A stretch of DNA of 64,000 nt from CALBGR01 sp964499935 (lineage in GTDB: Bacteria; Patescibacteriota; Saccharimonadia; Saccharimonadales; UBA4665). Position numbers and translations under genes: made by a program. The first letter of the stretch is position 1. The number at the start of each line of letters is the position of its first letter. Location of the stretch: assembly GCA_964499935.1 (NCBI GenBank), contig CAZCMS010000001.1, positions 744,001 through 808,000 on the forward strand. Direction: 5' to 3'. The notes under the pieces are model-generated. The model searched no databases. It saw only the letters and a list, made by a program, of their open reading frames with translations, and was not told the DNA's origin. Positions 52,500-61,996 of this stretch are shown in pieces.

Positions 52500-53369
52500 A
52501 TGGTAGAGAGAGGTCCTGATCACGAAAGTCGTCTTCAAGCGCTTTCACTTGAAGTCGCTAGAACAATCGGCGTATCGGCAGTCGCACTTGCGGCTGCGGT
52601 ATCATGCAGTGCACAAACCCAGGCAGACTCACAGCCAGAAACAGCTGCTATACCACAAACTATGACCGTAGAGTCTCCCAGCATACCGGATATTCAACTC
52701 GATCCCGGCTCTACTTTTGTTAAAGCAGTCGCAATGACAAAGCGTAATCACAAGGCATGCAGTCTCATAACAGACAAACCAAGCGGATACTACATAGGGC
52801 AAGCTTGTAAAAGTGACACGCTTATAAAGACTCACGAAAGTCCTTCGAAAAAATATGACTACGGACTCATCAAACGACGTGGCAAGTTTGTGTGCGGATG
52901 GGTATACGCCGACAAACTCAGGACCAAATCTCCAAAAACCAAAAGGCAAAAAAATATTTGTGCCACAGACTTTAAAGAACGCGAAAACAGATATCATCAC
53001 GGAAAAGACTTTAATTGTGGCGACGGCAAATGTGTAGCGGGAAAAACTGTTAAGCTCACTAAAACATGTGACAATAGATTTTATAGAAATTTTTCAACAC
53101 GCAAACGTTCTCCGACAAATCCAACAGGAAAAAATAAAGATGGGTTCTATGACTATATTGGCAAGCAAACTGAGCCTGTAAGCTACCGTTTTACCTTTAA
53201 AAAAGGTGGTGGTCATGAAAAGGCAATCGTGGTTGCATCCGAAAAATTTGGGTGGGGCTTTATGCGCCGAGATTGCATCAAGACGATACCTAAAGGCGGA
53301 CCAAAAAAGTATGCCGACACAATACCAGGCATGAACCCCAACGCAAAGCGAAAAAAACACAAAGATTAA
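52500..53369 (+). CDS. Secreted or lipid-anchored basic protein, 289 residues
   Basis: The N-terminus has a hydrophobic stretch (VSAVALAAAVSCSAQTQADS) with a possible lipobox around Cys36, preceded by a long polar start. After a Ser/Pro-rich linker come residues with many Cys and Lys (ACSLITDKPSGYYIGQACK, DFNCGDGKCVAGK), possibly an SH3b-like or Cys-stabilised domain repeated twice. No family recognised. It likely acts outside the cell. Confidence 0.6.
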   Translation: MVERGPDHESRLQALSLEVARTIGVSAVALAAAVSCSAQTQADSQPETAAIPQTMTVESPSIPDIQLDPGSTFVKAVAMTKRNHKACSLITDKPSGYYIGQACKSDTLIKTHESPSKKYDYGLIKRRGKFVCGWVYADKLRTKSPKTKRQKNICATDFKERENRYHHGKDFNCGDGKCVAGKTVKLTKTCDNRFYRNFSTRKRSPTNPTGKNKDGFYDYIGKQTEPVSYRFTFKKGGGHEKAIVVASEKFGWGFMRRDCIKTIPKGGPKKYADTIPGMNPNAKRKKHKD

Positions 53370-53422
53370 GAGAGTTTTTACCGATTATTGATCTATGGTA
53401 ATTTTTGTGTTATAATAAAAAA

Positions 53423-53707
53423 ATGAGTGAATTACCACAAGGCTCTCAGATTGACCTACTGCCCGAACATCAGGGAGACCCAGATGCTATGGTCAGTTTT
53501 AGCGAGATAGCCCATGGATACATGGGCGTACAGACACAATATGGCAGTCGCTTCACAGATGGGTTTAAGGGAGAATATCCGAACCTAGGCGAAGGATTAA
53601 CCTTCGAAGGTGATCCCCGTGACTACCACGGCCTCACTATACGACAAGGCGACATTCCAACGTTTATCGCACGTTTCCTCGAACATCGCAGCCAAACTAG
53701 CCGGTAG
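53423..53707 (+). CDS. Hypothetical protein, 94 residues
   Basis: No family recognised; it is soluble and acidic. TATAAT ends 6 nt before the ATG, supporting this start. Confidence 0.55.
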   Translation: MSELPQGSQIDLLPEHQGDPDAMVSFSEIAHGYMGVQTQYGSRFTDGFKGEYPNLGEGLTFEGDPRDYHGLTIRQGDIPTFIARFLEHRSQTSR

Positions 53708-53764
53708 ACAAGCAAGACAAGAGTCACTTTTGCACACTAGTTCACCCTTCGCTAAAAGTAGCGA

Positions 53765-54073
53765 TTACTTTTTGGTTTTCTTGCTCAAAACTCCCTTTAC
53801 TGATGGACTGATTTCTTTGTCTGGACGGTGAATACATCCTATCCAGCAACATGGGCGACGTTTTCCTTCGAGAAGCTCTTCTGACGCTCTCTTGATACGA
53901 CGGTTTCTGGTTTCGAATTGTTTTGCGTTCTCAACCCAGCAGATAAATTCGTTACGTGCCAGAGGGGTGACATCCTCCCATAAAGCGAGCACTTCTGGGT
54001 CAGACACCAATGATTTACGCAAATCATCTGGCATTTTATGAACGGTTCCGCTGGAAATTTCTCTTGTAGCCAT
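53765..54073 (-). CDS. YdeI/OmpD-associated-like protein (copy 1)
   Basis: The 102-residue protein has the family motif PLARNEFICWVENAK followed by RRIKRASEELLEGKRRPCCW and GCIHR. YdeI-type proteins have been linked to stress and antimicrobial resistance; the mechanism is unclear. A paralogue is at 55643. Confidence 0.82.
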   Translation of the reverse strand: MATREISSGTVHKMPDDLRKSLVSDPEVLALWEDVTPLARNEFICWVENAKQFETRNRRIKRASEELLEGKRRPCCWIGCIHRPDKEISPSVKGVLSKKTKK

Positions 54074-54276
54074 ATGTACTATTTTATCAGACCGTACCTA
54101 AAGCTACATAAAGACAGATATCCTATCACTAGAAGCATATATTACACGTGAGCCCGCTTGTGTCTGCCTGACTATACTCATCGCATGTTTTACCTCCGTT
54201 GTGAGATATATAACTGCGTCAGCCACACAAAACTCGTACACTTGCAGTACTAGCTACTAACTGTCGGGAGGTCAAC

Positions 54277-54645
54277 ATGAGTTATCGTCAACTTATAAAA
54301 AAGATTCAACACGATACAGGTTTTTCAGACAGTGAATCACAGGATGCGCTGGAATATATGATCGAAAGCATTGCCGAACGTTTACAAGAGGATGAACGTA
54401 CTAAGTTTGCAAGCCAGCTGCCCTTACGACTAAAAATTATTGCGCTCAACACAGATACGTCAGATAGACAAGACCGACAAAGAAGCATCATAGAGGAGTT
54501 TATGGAAAAAGAGGATATTCCATACGACAGGGCAAAGAAGCAAGTACTGTCTGCATGGAGTGCCCTTAAGTCTTTTATCAGTGAGGGCCAAATCGCACAC
54601 CTCAAATCTCAAATGCCCACTAACGTAGTGCAAGCGCTGTACTAA
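54277..54645 (+). CDS. DUF2267-like protein
   Basis: The 122-residue helical protein (MSYRQLIKKIQHDTGFSDSESQDALEYMIESIAERLQEDE ... LPLRLK) follows the DUF2267 pattern, where two helical repeats resemble a circular helix bundle. A strong GGGAGGT ribosome binding site precedes it. Function unknown. Confidence 0.65.
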   Translation: MSYRQLIKKIQHDTGFSDSESQDALEYMIESIAERLQEDERTKFASQLPLRLKIIALNTDTSDRQDRQRSIIEEFMEKEDIPYDRAKKQVLSAWSALKSFISEGQIAHLKSQMPTNVVQALY

Positions 54646-54647
54646 AC

Positions 54648-55232
54648 ATGGATAGGCCCGCAATGACTACCGTCACTGAAGCCTTCGAAAAAATTGACCG
54701 CACTAACTTTGTGTCGGAAGAGTTAAAAAATCAGGCAAATTTTGACATACCATTGCCGATAGGTTTTGGGCAAATGATCAGTCAACCTACGACAGTTGCA
54801 TATATGCTTGAGTGGCTCGATGTCAGAACAGACGATAAAGTCCTGGACGTAGGGTCAGGATCTGGGTGGACAACGGCGTTACTAAGCGAAATCGTCGGCC
54901 CTATGGGTAGGGTATATGCTGTTGAACGCATTCCTGAACTTGTCGAATTAGGAAAGAAAAATTGTAAAAAACTTGGCCTTTCAAACGTCAGGTTTTATGA
55001 AGCAGGAGATAAATACGGCCTACCTGAGCATGCTCCATATAGCAAGATATTGGTAAGCGCAGCAGCAGAAACTCTGCCAATTGAATTACTTGGACAATTT
55101 GAAGTAGGCGGAAAATTAGTTATACCTGTGCAACACGATATCCTAGAAATCACGAAGCGTTCGGCAAACGATTACAGCACACAAAAGCATAGTGGATTTA
55201 ACTTTGTGCCACTAGAGAAACCGCGAGTGTAA
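54648..55232 (+). CDS. pcm: Protein-L-isoaspartate O-methyltransferase
   Basis: The 194-residue protein matches Pcm: RTNFVSEELKNQANFDIPLPIGFGQMISQPTTVAYMLEWL and VLDVGSGSGWTTALLSEIVGPMGRVYAVERIPEL, then KILVSAAAETLPIELLGQ. It repairs isoaspartyl residues using SAM. It starts 3 nt after the upstream gene; a second in-frame ATG lies at 54663. Confidence 0.92.
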   Translation: MDRPAMTTVTEAFEKIDRTNFVSEELKNQANFDIPLPIGFGQMISQPTTVAYMLEWLDVRTDDKVLDVGSGSGWTTALLSEIVGPMGRVYAVERIPELVELGKKNCKKLGLSNVRFYEAGDKYGLPEHAPYSKILVSAAAETLPIELLGQFEVGGKLVIPVQHDILEITKRSANDYSTQKHSGFNFVPLEKPRV

Positions 55233-55253
55233 TTAATTTTAAGGAGGTGTAAT

Positions 55254-55640
55254 ATGGTAAAAGCAAAATCAGCGTTCAGTAGCTTCTCGGTCGATAACCT
55301 AGACGAAGCAAAAGAATTTTATACACAAACACTTGGACTCACTGTAGACGAAGATATGATGGGTCTCCAAATACGACTGCCTGGCGGTGGAGTGGTATTT
55401 ATTTATCCAAAAGACGACCACGAACCAGCATCCTTTACAGTGCTAAACCTCGTGGTTGACGATATCGATAAGGCTATCGATGAACTAGAAGGGCTAGGAG
55501 TAGTGTTTGAACGATACGATAATCTGCCTGCAAAACAAGACGACAGGGGCGTGCTGCGTGGTCGTGAATCATACGAAGGCCCGGATATGGCGTGGTTCAA
55601 AGATCCAGCAGACAACATACTCTCTTTGATGCAAGAGTAA
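55254..55640 (+). CDS. Glyoxalase/bleomycin resistance (VOC) family protein
   Basis: The 128-residue protein has paired beta-alpha-beta units (FSSFSVDNLDEAKEFYTQTLGLTVDED, FTVLNLVVDDIDKAIDEL, FKDPADNILSLMQE). A strong AAGGAGGTG precedes the ATG. Substrate unknown. Confidence 0.85.
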   Translation: MVKAKSAFSSFSVDNLDEAKEFYTQTLGLTVDEDMMGLQIRLPGGGVVFIYPKDDHEPASFTVLNLVVDDIDKAIDELEGLGVVFERYDNLPAKQDDRGVLRGRESYEGPDMAWFKDPADNILSLMQE

Positions 55641-55642
55641 TA

Positions 55643-55921
55643 TTATTTATCGCTCTTTACGCGGTGAATACAACCAGCCCAGCAGCAAGGCCGACGTTTT
55701 CCTTCGGCAAGTTCTTCGTATGTTCTCTTGACGCGACGCTCTCTGGTGTTGGTCATTTTGGCATTTTCAACCCAGCAAATAAATTCATTCCGCGCCAAAG
55801 GAGTGATAGTATTCCATGCTTTTAGCGCTGCTTCGTGGGAAGCCAAAGCTCTCTGCAGGTCTGCGGGCAATTTGTGCACAGTACCACCAGGAATTGTTTG
55901 CGTTGTGGTGCTACTTTTCAT
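55643..55921 (-). CDS. YdeI/OmpD-associated-like protein (copy 2)
   Basis: The 92-residue protein has the same core as copy 1 (PLARNEFICWVENAK, EELAEGKRRPCCWAGCIHR) and a different N-terminus. It converges on the VOC gene with a 2-nt gap. Confidence 0.8.
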   Translation of the reverse strand: MKSSTTTQTIPGGTVHKLPADLQRALASHEAALKAWNTITPLARNEFICWVENAKMTNTRERRVKRTYEELAEGKRRPCCWAGCIHRVKSDK

Positions 55922-56030
55922 AATTATATTTTATCATCTAGTATTTGTTTTATTTTCATACTCAGATAATACCGTAGCCAATACGTGCGCATGATTGATT
56001 ACTTCAGGAATATTCTGTTAGGATTATTCC

Positions 56031-57101
56031 ATGAGCGTTGCAAGAGGCGAAATAACTATTACTCCATTTGAGCAAGAGGGTGATATAAGACCTCTTGATA
56101 TTGCAAATATTCACTTAGGTATTCGGATGTGGCAAGAGCAAGTGGGGCAAAATAAATTTTCAAATCTTCATGAATCACAAACTGATCTGCGAGATCTAGA
56201 AAACTACTACATAAAGAGTGGAGGCAACTTCTTTATTGCTCGTACTGCCGAAAGAGCGGTTGCAGGATTTGTTGGCATACGTCATGACGGACATGGACAG
56301 GGCTCTATAAAACGATTAGCCGTTTTGCCAGAGCATCATTCACAAGGCATCGGACAAGCGCTCGTCGGCGAAGCAGTCGACTGGGCACAAGCACAAAATT
56401 TCGAAAAACTAACACTTCACACAAATGCAGGGGAAAATGCTCGATCTATTTATGAGAAGTACGGATTTGAAGTTGTAGGTTTTTTGCCCGACAAGGGGAA
56501 GTATGGCGATTGGATAATGAAGCGTATGCTACAGCAACCTGCCCTAGAAGCCATAGAGCCACAGACACGCCCTCCATTAAGCAGGTTGCCTTATTGCATA
56601 CCAATCACAAAAGGACTTGATCTCCGCAAAACCGAGCGCTTCGACGCCGATGGGCTACATCAAATGCTCGAACGTGATCCTGGAATAAAAAATTGTGTCA
56701 GCTGGGCAAAAGATGTGAATGACGTTACCCAGGTCATTCCGTCGATGGTACGTTTATCTAACGCAAATCTCGACGGAAGATACGTAATCACGACAAAACA
56801 CGGGAAAATTGTTGGTGCCCTTTGGACGTTTCCCGGAGAGCGAGAGCAAGAATTTGGTATAGGCTATTGCCTAGACACAGACGTTCGCGGAAAGGGCTAC
56901 GCCACACAAGCAGTTACCGCAATGGTTAATCAATTAAAAAAATTTGATGCTCAGTATATTTATCTTCAGATTATTACAACCAACGACGGCAGTAATGCCG
57001 TAGCTCAACGGCTTGGATTCAAGCCTTCAGAAACAATAATGGGAACAGATTTTCCTATCGCACAGCAACGATGGCGCCTAAATCTTGAGAGCCACGATTG
57101 A
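56031..57101 (+). CDS. Protein with two fused GNAT acetyltransferase domains
   Basis: The 356-residue protein has an N-terminal GNAT domain (RLAVLPEHHSQGIGQALVGEAVDWAQ with the acetyl-CoA loop Q-G-I-G-Q-A, about residues 10-160) and a C-terminal RimJ/RimL-like domain (GYCLDTDVRGKGYATQAVTAMVNQL, about 195-350). Each domain keeps its own loop, so both may be active on different amino groups. Confidence 0.88.
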   Translation: MSVARGEITITPFEQEGDIRPLDIANIHLGIRMWQEQVGQNKFSNLHESQTDLRDLENYYIKSGGNFFIARTAERAVAGFVGIRHDGHGQGSIKRLAVLPEHHSQGIGQALVGEAVDWAQAQNFEKLTLHTNAGENARSIYEKYGFEVVGFLPDKGKYGDWIMKRMLQQPALEAIEPQTRPPLSRLPYCIPITKGLDLRKTERFDADGLHQMLERDPGIKNCVSWAKDVNDVTQVIPSMVRLSNANLDGRYVITTKHGKIVGALWTFPGEREQEFGIGYCLDTDVRGKGYATQAVTAMVNQLKKFDAQYIYLQIITTNDGSNAVAQRLGFKPSETIMGTDFPIAQQRWRLNLESHD

Positions 57102-57134
57102 AACCAAATATAAAATCAAGAGAAAAGACTTTAA

Positions 57135-57872
57135 TCAGCCGGTCTCTGTAGCTAGCTGAGCAAAAACACCGCTATCAAGCACTATCTGTTGGCCGGTCAT
57201 ACTTGCCGCAGCAGGAGATGCAAAATACTTCACTGTATCAGCAACTGCCGATGGATCAACCAGGGAAGGGATGAGCTGTCTTGATAAAAGTTGAGTCACT
57301 TTTTCTGGAGATAGATGATCCAAGAGCATTGGCGTATTTACTGCGCCCGGAACAATACTATTGACTCTAATGCCATCCTTGGCAAATTCTATACTTGCAG
57401 AGCGAGTAAGCGATCCTAGCGCTGATTTGGAGGCAGCATACGCAGACATGCCCGGCGAAGTCGCAATTTCATGTACTGAACTAATATTTACGACACAAGC
57501 AGGTCTGCTCTCGACAGCAGATTGACGCAGTAAGCCATGGAGATTTTTCATAAGCAACCAGGGTGCACGAACATTAACTGCAAATGTCTCATCCCACGCA
57601 TCTTCTGGCAGCGCAGTGATTGCTCCTACATCTTGAACAGCTGCGCAATTTACAAGTAATTCCAAAGACGATGTTTGCTTTTTTATTTGTGCCACAAGTT
57701 CATCTATTGATGTACTGTCTGCTAAATTACTTTGAATAAAGATTACATTGTCCGGCACGGTAGTTGGCCGACGAGAATCAGTTGCAAATACTGTATATCC
57801 ACTGCTGGCAAATTCTTGCATAATTACTGCGCCAATTCCACCTGTTGCACCGGAAACAAGCATCGCTTTCAT
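57135..57872 (-). CDS. Short-chain dehydrogenase/reductase
   Basis: The 245-residue protein has VSGATGGIGAVIMQEF (the cofactor-binding G-x3-G-x-G), the NCAAVQDVGAI segment, catalytic Ser in VVNISSVHEI and the YAASKSALG motif (Y-x3-K). It is a classical SDR of 250 residues that reduces or oxidises an unknown carbonyl with NAD(P). Confidence 0.92.
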   Translation of the reverse strand: MKAMLVSGATGGIGAVIMQEFASSGYTVFATDSRRPTTVPDNVIFIQSNLADSTSIDELVAQIKKQTSSLELLVNCAAVQDVGAITALPEDAWDETFAVNVRAPWLLMKNLHGLLRQSAVESRPACVVNISSVHEIATSPGMSAYAASKSALGSLTRSASIEFAKDGIRVNSIVPGAVNTPMLLDHLSPEKVTQLLSRQLIPSLVDPSAVADTVKYFASPAAASMTGQQIVLDSGVFAQLATETG

Positions 57873-57921
57873 GTATATGAGTTTACATGAATATAATTAT
57901 ATGTCAAAATAGTCAATTATC

Positions 57922-58713
57922 ATGAGTTGTCCATCAAATATCTCCACGATTGCAGAGAAAAACTTGGCTCTGCTGGAAGAAATTGGCTTTGACCCGCACA
58001 ATGATAACCCTTTCGAGCTTGATAACCCGAACACTTTTCACGAAACAGGCCTCTTCACCGATGAAGCCATTGACTGCATTTTTGGCGATCAAGTAGCTGC
58101 TGCTCCCCCTGCCCAGGAAGTCATCCCTCCAACCATAGGGATGGTGCTACTTCGGCCTGACATGGTTCACCTGGAGGAACAGGCTGAGACCTTTCTATCT
58201 CAACGTTTCACATTACTCGACGCGTCTCGGGTAACCGTTACTCCAGAAACCTATTGGCGCATGTACAGCGATGCAATCATTGGTCGCGAATCGAAACATA
58301 GTCGCCTGACTAGAGCCACAGTGTACATCGGCTCAGAATGTCGACTATTCACTTTCGAGCAACCACTAGGCATGCCCCAAGATATACCTGCTGCAGACTA
58401 CACCTTCTCTAGCCTAAAAGGTCGGCAGGGGATCAGACAATCCGGAACGCTTAGAGGCGAGGTTGTATACAACGGTGCTCTCGAAGCTGGCTTCCATACA
58501 TTAACTGACCACGAAACCGCATTGGCAGTCGATCCTTTTGGTGCATACAGAAAAATTGTTGCCGAAGAAAGTGAAAGTCCGTGCCAAGATCTGGTTCATC
58601 CGTTATTATTTTTTACTGGTGTTGGTATACATATTCCAAACCATCAAGAAATGCAACGCGACCTTGCGTTATTGCAAACGCAGATAGTGGAAGTAGAGCA
58701 TGTCTCCCGATAA
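57922..58713 (+). CDS. Hypothetical protein, 263 residues
   Basis: No family recognised. It has no signal or membrane helix. It overlaps the next gene by 14 bp, so the two are probably translated together. Confidence 0.65.
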   Translation: MSCPSNISTIAEKNLALLEEIGFDPHNDNPFELDNPNTFHETGLFTDEAIDCIFGDQVAAAPPAQEVIPPTIGMVLLRPDMVHLEEQAETFLSQRFTLLDASRVTVTPETYWRMYSDAIIGRESKHSRLTRATVYIGSECRLFTFEQPLGMPQDIPAADYTFSSLKGRQGIRQSGTLRGEVVYNGALEAGFHTLTDHETALAVDPFGAYRKIVAEESESPCQDLVHPLLFFTGVGIHIPNHQEMQRDLALLQTQIVEVEHVSR

Positions 58714-59344
58714 GGTTTTTGCTGAAGCCTGGAAAGAGGGCAGTATAACAAAACCGACAGTTGTACTAATTGGTGGATACGCTGGTACGGGCAAATCAAC
58801 TTTAGCTGCGTCTTTGTCGCAAAACATAGGTTACACACAGATAACTCCCACAGGAATCATTAGGTCGATTACGCAAACCCAAACAACACCTCAGGAAAAT
58901 CCTGCGCTATTTATGTCTACCTATGACCTGCATACACTTTACGGTTCTTCAACGGAACAAATTGCTACTGCCTTCAAAGAGCAGTGCACGCCAATCACTA
59001 ACAGCATCAATTCGCTCTTGTCATTTCTTGCTACCGAGAAACAGCATCTTATTATAGAAGGTAATCATATACTGCCTTGGGAGCGATATAGTCATCCAGA
59101 CTGCAATATCATTGAACTATACCTATACGTTGATGACGCAGACCAACATCGCACAATGCTTGGCGGACCTACCCACAATCGCACCATAGACAGCGAACAG
59201 TTTAGGACAGCACGAAAAATCCATGATATGCTGCATACAGAAGCCACTAATCACAATAAGGCGCTGTTCGAATGTGGCGAAACAGATCGAGCGAGAGAAT
59301 TCTTTCTTAAAAAACTGTCTTCTATTTTAGAAACGTCGCGCTAA
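58700..59344 (+). CDS. P-loop kinase-like protein
   Basis: The 214-residue protein has the Walker A motif GGYAGTGKSTLAASL (about residues 24-38), QITPTGIIRSITQ and ATEKQHLIIEGNHILP (Walker B-like), followed by LYLYVDDADQHRTML. It resembles 2-phosphoglycerate kinase or zeta-toxin-like small-molecule kinases. It follows the 57922 gene with overlapping start. Confidence 0.72.
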   Translation: MSPDKVFAEAWKEGSITKPTVVLIGGYAGTGKSTLAASLSQNIGYTQITPTGIIRSITQTQTTPQENPALFMSTYDLHTLYGSSTEQIATAFKEQCTPITNSINSLLSFLATEKQHLIIEGNHILPWERYSHPDCNIIELYLYVDDADQHRTMLGGPTHNRTIDSEQFRTARKIHDMLHTEATNHNKALFECGETDRAREFFLKKLSSILETSR

Positions 59345-59365
59345 ACAAAAAAGGAAGTTAAATAT

Positions 59366-59818
59366 ATGGCAAAAATTAATTGCAAAGCGAGCGTTGGCTG
59401 CTTGATTCGATATCAAAATACAATCATCATGGTGTACGAAGAGCAAAACGGGAAAAGTGCATGGGATATTCCCGCAGGAGGCATAGAAGCAGGCGAAACC
59501 CCAGAACAAGCCGTGCGACGGGAACTACTCGAAGAAACAGGGTTACAAATTACTAGTGAGCTCAAGCTACTTACAACATTCTGGGGAACCATCAATGATA
59601 CCCCGACAGTACATTTCTTGTATGAGACAAGCATTACTGAGAACGCCCTAGAAACGCTCTCACCTCAACATCCAGAGATCCAAAAAATTGCACCATTTTC
59701 GCGTGATCAAGTTAAAGAATTAATCGATCAACATGCTTACGAGCATGACTTAGCCAAAGCACGACTTGCATTATTCATTGACGGTACAGATAACATCAAT
59801 TCTTTGTACACGATCTAG
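59366..59818 (+). CDS. NUDIX hydrolase
   Basis: The 150-residue protein has a canonical Nudix box GGIEAGETPEQAVRRELLEETGL after WDIPAG. AAGGAAG lies before the ATG. The stop overlaps that of the convergent gene at 59815 by 4 bp (CTAG). Substrate unknown. Confidence 0.9.
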   Translation: MAKINCKASVGCLIRYQNTIIMVYEEQNGKSAWDIPAGGIEAGETPEQAVRRELLEETGLQITSELKLLTTFWGTINDTPTVHFLYETSITENALETLSPQHPEIQKIAPFSRDQVKELIDQHAYEHDLAKARLALFIDGTDNINSLYTI

Positions 59819-60444
59819 CGTGCGCTCTGCATACGCACACGATGCTCAATGTCTTCCGCAGTTAACGTCGCCTGTGGGTTATAGCCAGGGTGCATACGAA
59901 AGATAGCCTCAACCATAGAATGCCGGCCAGGAACAATTGGGCCTACCCATGTATTTTTCATGAGCTGATATGAACGTCTTTCACGTTCGAGTGATGTCCT
60001 AAATGCAGTTTCGTCGAGCACACAATTACCGTGAACATATTGGAGATCAAAACTCCTCCCAAATACTTTGTGAAATACATATTTTGTACGCTTCAAATGG
60101 TCTTTCGACGTAACAACGATGATCTTTCTCCAGTTATGCGACTGCACAAAATCAACTTTTAGAAAATAAGCGCCTCCTAGTGTGTCGCACGATTTCTCTT
60201 CTAGCAATACCGCCTCTGCGGGCACACCATGCTTTATAAGTTGCGCTTTTATCGTAGCTGCTTCAGTAGTCTTCGGTGGTTTCTTGAGTTTATAACTCCA
60301 CTTTGCGGGGGCTACAATTGTTGACACCAGTCCTTGGTGGTAGAGTTCTGCTGCATATCGTATGCGCTCATGCGCATCAATAGTCAGGCGACCTTTATTA
60401 TCGACACGCCCGAGCACAATCATAACGTCTGCATGCTGTATCAT
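59815..60444 (-). CDS. YdcF/DUF218-like protein
   Basis: The 209-residue protein has MIVLGRVDNKGRLTIDAHERIRYAAELY, STIVAPAKWSYK, KCDTLGGAYFLK-like SCDTLGGAY and VVTSKDHLKRTKYVFHKVFG, the DUF218 pattern that is proposed to bind nucleotides or envelope lipids. No membrane segment is seen. Confidence 0.82.
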   Translation of the reverse strand: MIQHADVMIVLGRVDNKGRLTIDAHERIRYAAELYHQGLVSTIVAPAKWSYKLKKPPKTTEAATIKAQLIKHGVPAEAVLLEEKSCDTLGGAYFLKVDFVQSHNWRKIIVVTSKDHLKRTKYVFHKVFGRSFDLQYVHGNCVLDETAFRTSLERERRSYQLMKNTWVGPIVPGRHSMVEAIFRMHPGYNPQATLTAEDIEHRVRMQSAR

Positions 60445-60554
60445 TTAGACTGCATAATACTATATTATTTACTATAAGTCAATAATATATAATCCATGAA
60501 AACCTGATTTCTTAAAGATTTACAGCAGCTCAGCTCTCATAAGACAGTAGCGGT

Positions 60555-60668
60555 ATGTGTAAAATATTTGCGTATGAAGGGCAAATTGGCGTAAGCAGCA
60601 AAGGGCAAGCCGTTGCCACTGGCTTATCTGAAGCTCGAAAAGCAGGCGGGAAGCACCCAAAAAAATAG
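60555..60668 (+). CDS. Small ORF of 37 residues
   Basis: ATG 60555 opens MCKIFAYEGQIGVSSKGQAV... and ends RKAGGKHPKK. The peptide is basic. It lies between two divergent or convergent genes without a clear ribosome binding site. Coding status is uncertain. Confidence 0.3.
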   Translation: MCKIFAYEGQIGVSSKGQAVATGLSEARKAGGKHPKK

Positions 60669-60676
60669 CTTATCTT

Positions 60677-60922
60677 CTACTCAATCACTGGTAAATCTTC
60701 AACCGACACTCGAAGCACTGAGGCCAATCGTTCAATTTGTTGGAATTTACAATATTTGATCGGCTTATTTTTATGATCGTAAATGCGGTAGTAATGGTCG
60801 AATACTACCGTCTCATCTTTAAAGTTTTTAGCAGTAGTAGGCTCGTTAATCCGTCGAATTATCCAACCAGCGGGCTGCTGATCGAGGATACGCTTAATTT
60901 TCGCATAATGATTAAACGCCAT
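60677..60922 (-). CDS. Hypothetical protein, 81 residues
   Basis: No family recognised. The second half (CKFQQIERLASVLRVSVEDLPVIE) could be a short helix-turn-helix-like tail; the first (YAKIKRILDQQPAGWIIRRI) is helical and basic. Confidence 0.5.
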   Translation of the reverse strand: MAFNHYAKIKRILDQQPAGWIIRRINEPTTAKNFKDETVVFDHYYRIYDHKNKPIKYCKFQQIERLASVLRVSVEDLPVIE

Positions 60923-61022
60923 AGAAAAATTATATCAATACAAATAGCCCAATCTTCATACAAAGATAAAAGTACATTAAAATATACTTGCTTTAATTAC
61001 TACTAATTTTTATAGTGGCAGT

Positions 61023-61352
61023 ATGTCTGATGTGGAATTTTTGAATATAGGTGAGCACAAAGACCGTCGACGAACTTTTGATGCGGTTAGTTATGGACGA
61101 TGTTTTTGGCAAGGCGTAGCAATACTAGATCCAGCCCTCCAACCCCCTCGTATTTATGTCTACCCTGATAGAAATAACCTCCTCGATACAGAACATGCAG
61201 TACGCCCGGGCTATGAAGATGAGCTTAGCGACAGTGACCAGGCAAAAGCAATAATTGCCAAGGCAATTGAAAACTGTTTTGATCATTCTACTGCCGTAGA
61301 AGCAATACGCAACAACGACGGGGGATGGATAACGTTAGAGACTGACGCTTAA
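61023..61352 (+). CDS. Hypothetical protein, 109 residues
   Basis: No family recognised. TATAGT lies 6 nt before the ATG, supporting the start and a leaderless mRNA. Confidence 0.55.
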   Translation: MSDVEFLNIGEHKDRRRTFDAVSYGRCFWQGVAILDPALQPPRIYVYPDRNNLLDTEHAVRPGYEDELSDSDQAKAIIAKAIENCFDHSTAVEAIRNNDGGWITLETDA

Positions 61353-61421
61353 AGTGTGCTTCGTCTTTAGTAGCCCTAGGTAACCTCGTGTAATCACTGT
61401 GTTTCGTATTACAATAACTAC

Positions 61422-61775
61422 ATGAGCAACACAATTTCATCAGTCGACGAATATATTGATCAATTTGACGGCGAAACCAAACAGCGCCTACTTACACTCC
61501 GAAAATTAATTACCACTGAGGTACCTGAGGCCGAAGAAGGCATAATGTACGGTCTCGTTGGATATAAATTACAGAAAAAACCACTCGTTTACTTTGGTGG
61601 GTTCGCAAATCATGTTGGCTTCTATGCAACCCCTAACGGCCACGAAGCCTTCAAAGAGGAATTATCAAAGTATAAACAGGGCAAAGGGTCGGTACAGTTT
61701 CCAGCGGACAAACCCTTGCCCACCGACCTCGTCCAACGCATGGTTGCATATCGTAAACAATCAGTCGAAGACTAA
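61422..61775 (+). CDS. DUF1801/YdhG-like protein
   Basis: The 117-residue protein (SVDEYIDQFDGETKQRLLTLRKLITTEVPEAEEGIMYGLVGYKLQKKPLVYFGGFANHVGFYATPNG) matches DUF1801, related to the iron-chaperone frataxin-like YdhG fold. TACAAT ends 6 nt before the ATG. Function unknown. Confidence 0.8.
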   Translation: MSNTISSVDEYIDQFDGETKQRLLTLRKLITTEVPEAEEGIMYGLVGYKLQKKPLVYFGGFANHVGFYATPNGHEAFKEELSKYKQGKGSVQFPADKPLPTDLVQRMVAYRKQSVED

Positions 61776-61996
61776 CCGTGTCGGGCGACAATTACTTCCT
61801 TAAGATAGGTGGAGTCGTGCGAAAAGCAAATAAGTTAACATAAGCTAATCCGACTACCTGACACACGAGAATAACTACCAGCAAGATGGATTGACAAAAA
61901 AGTTTAAAACGGTAATGTTTAAAGTGTAGACTAATCAGCGTTTAATCTATTGACTGTATTGACCTTTAGGCGCAGTAAAACAAAAAGGAGTTAAAA

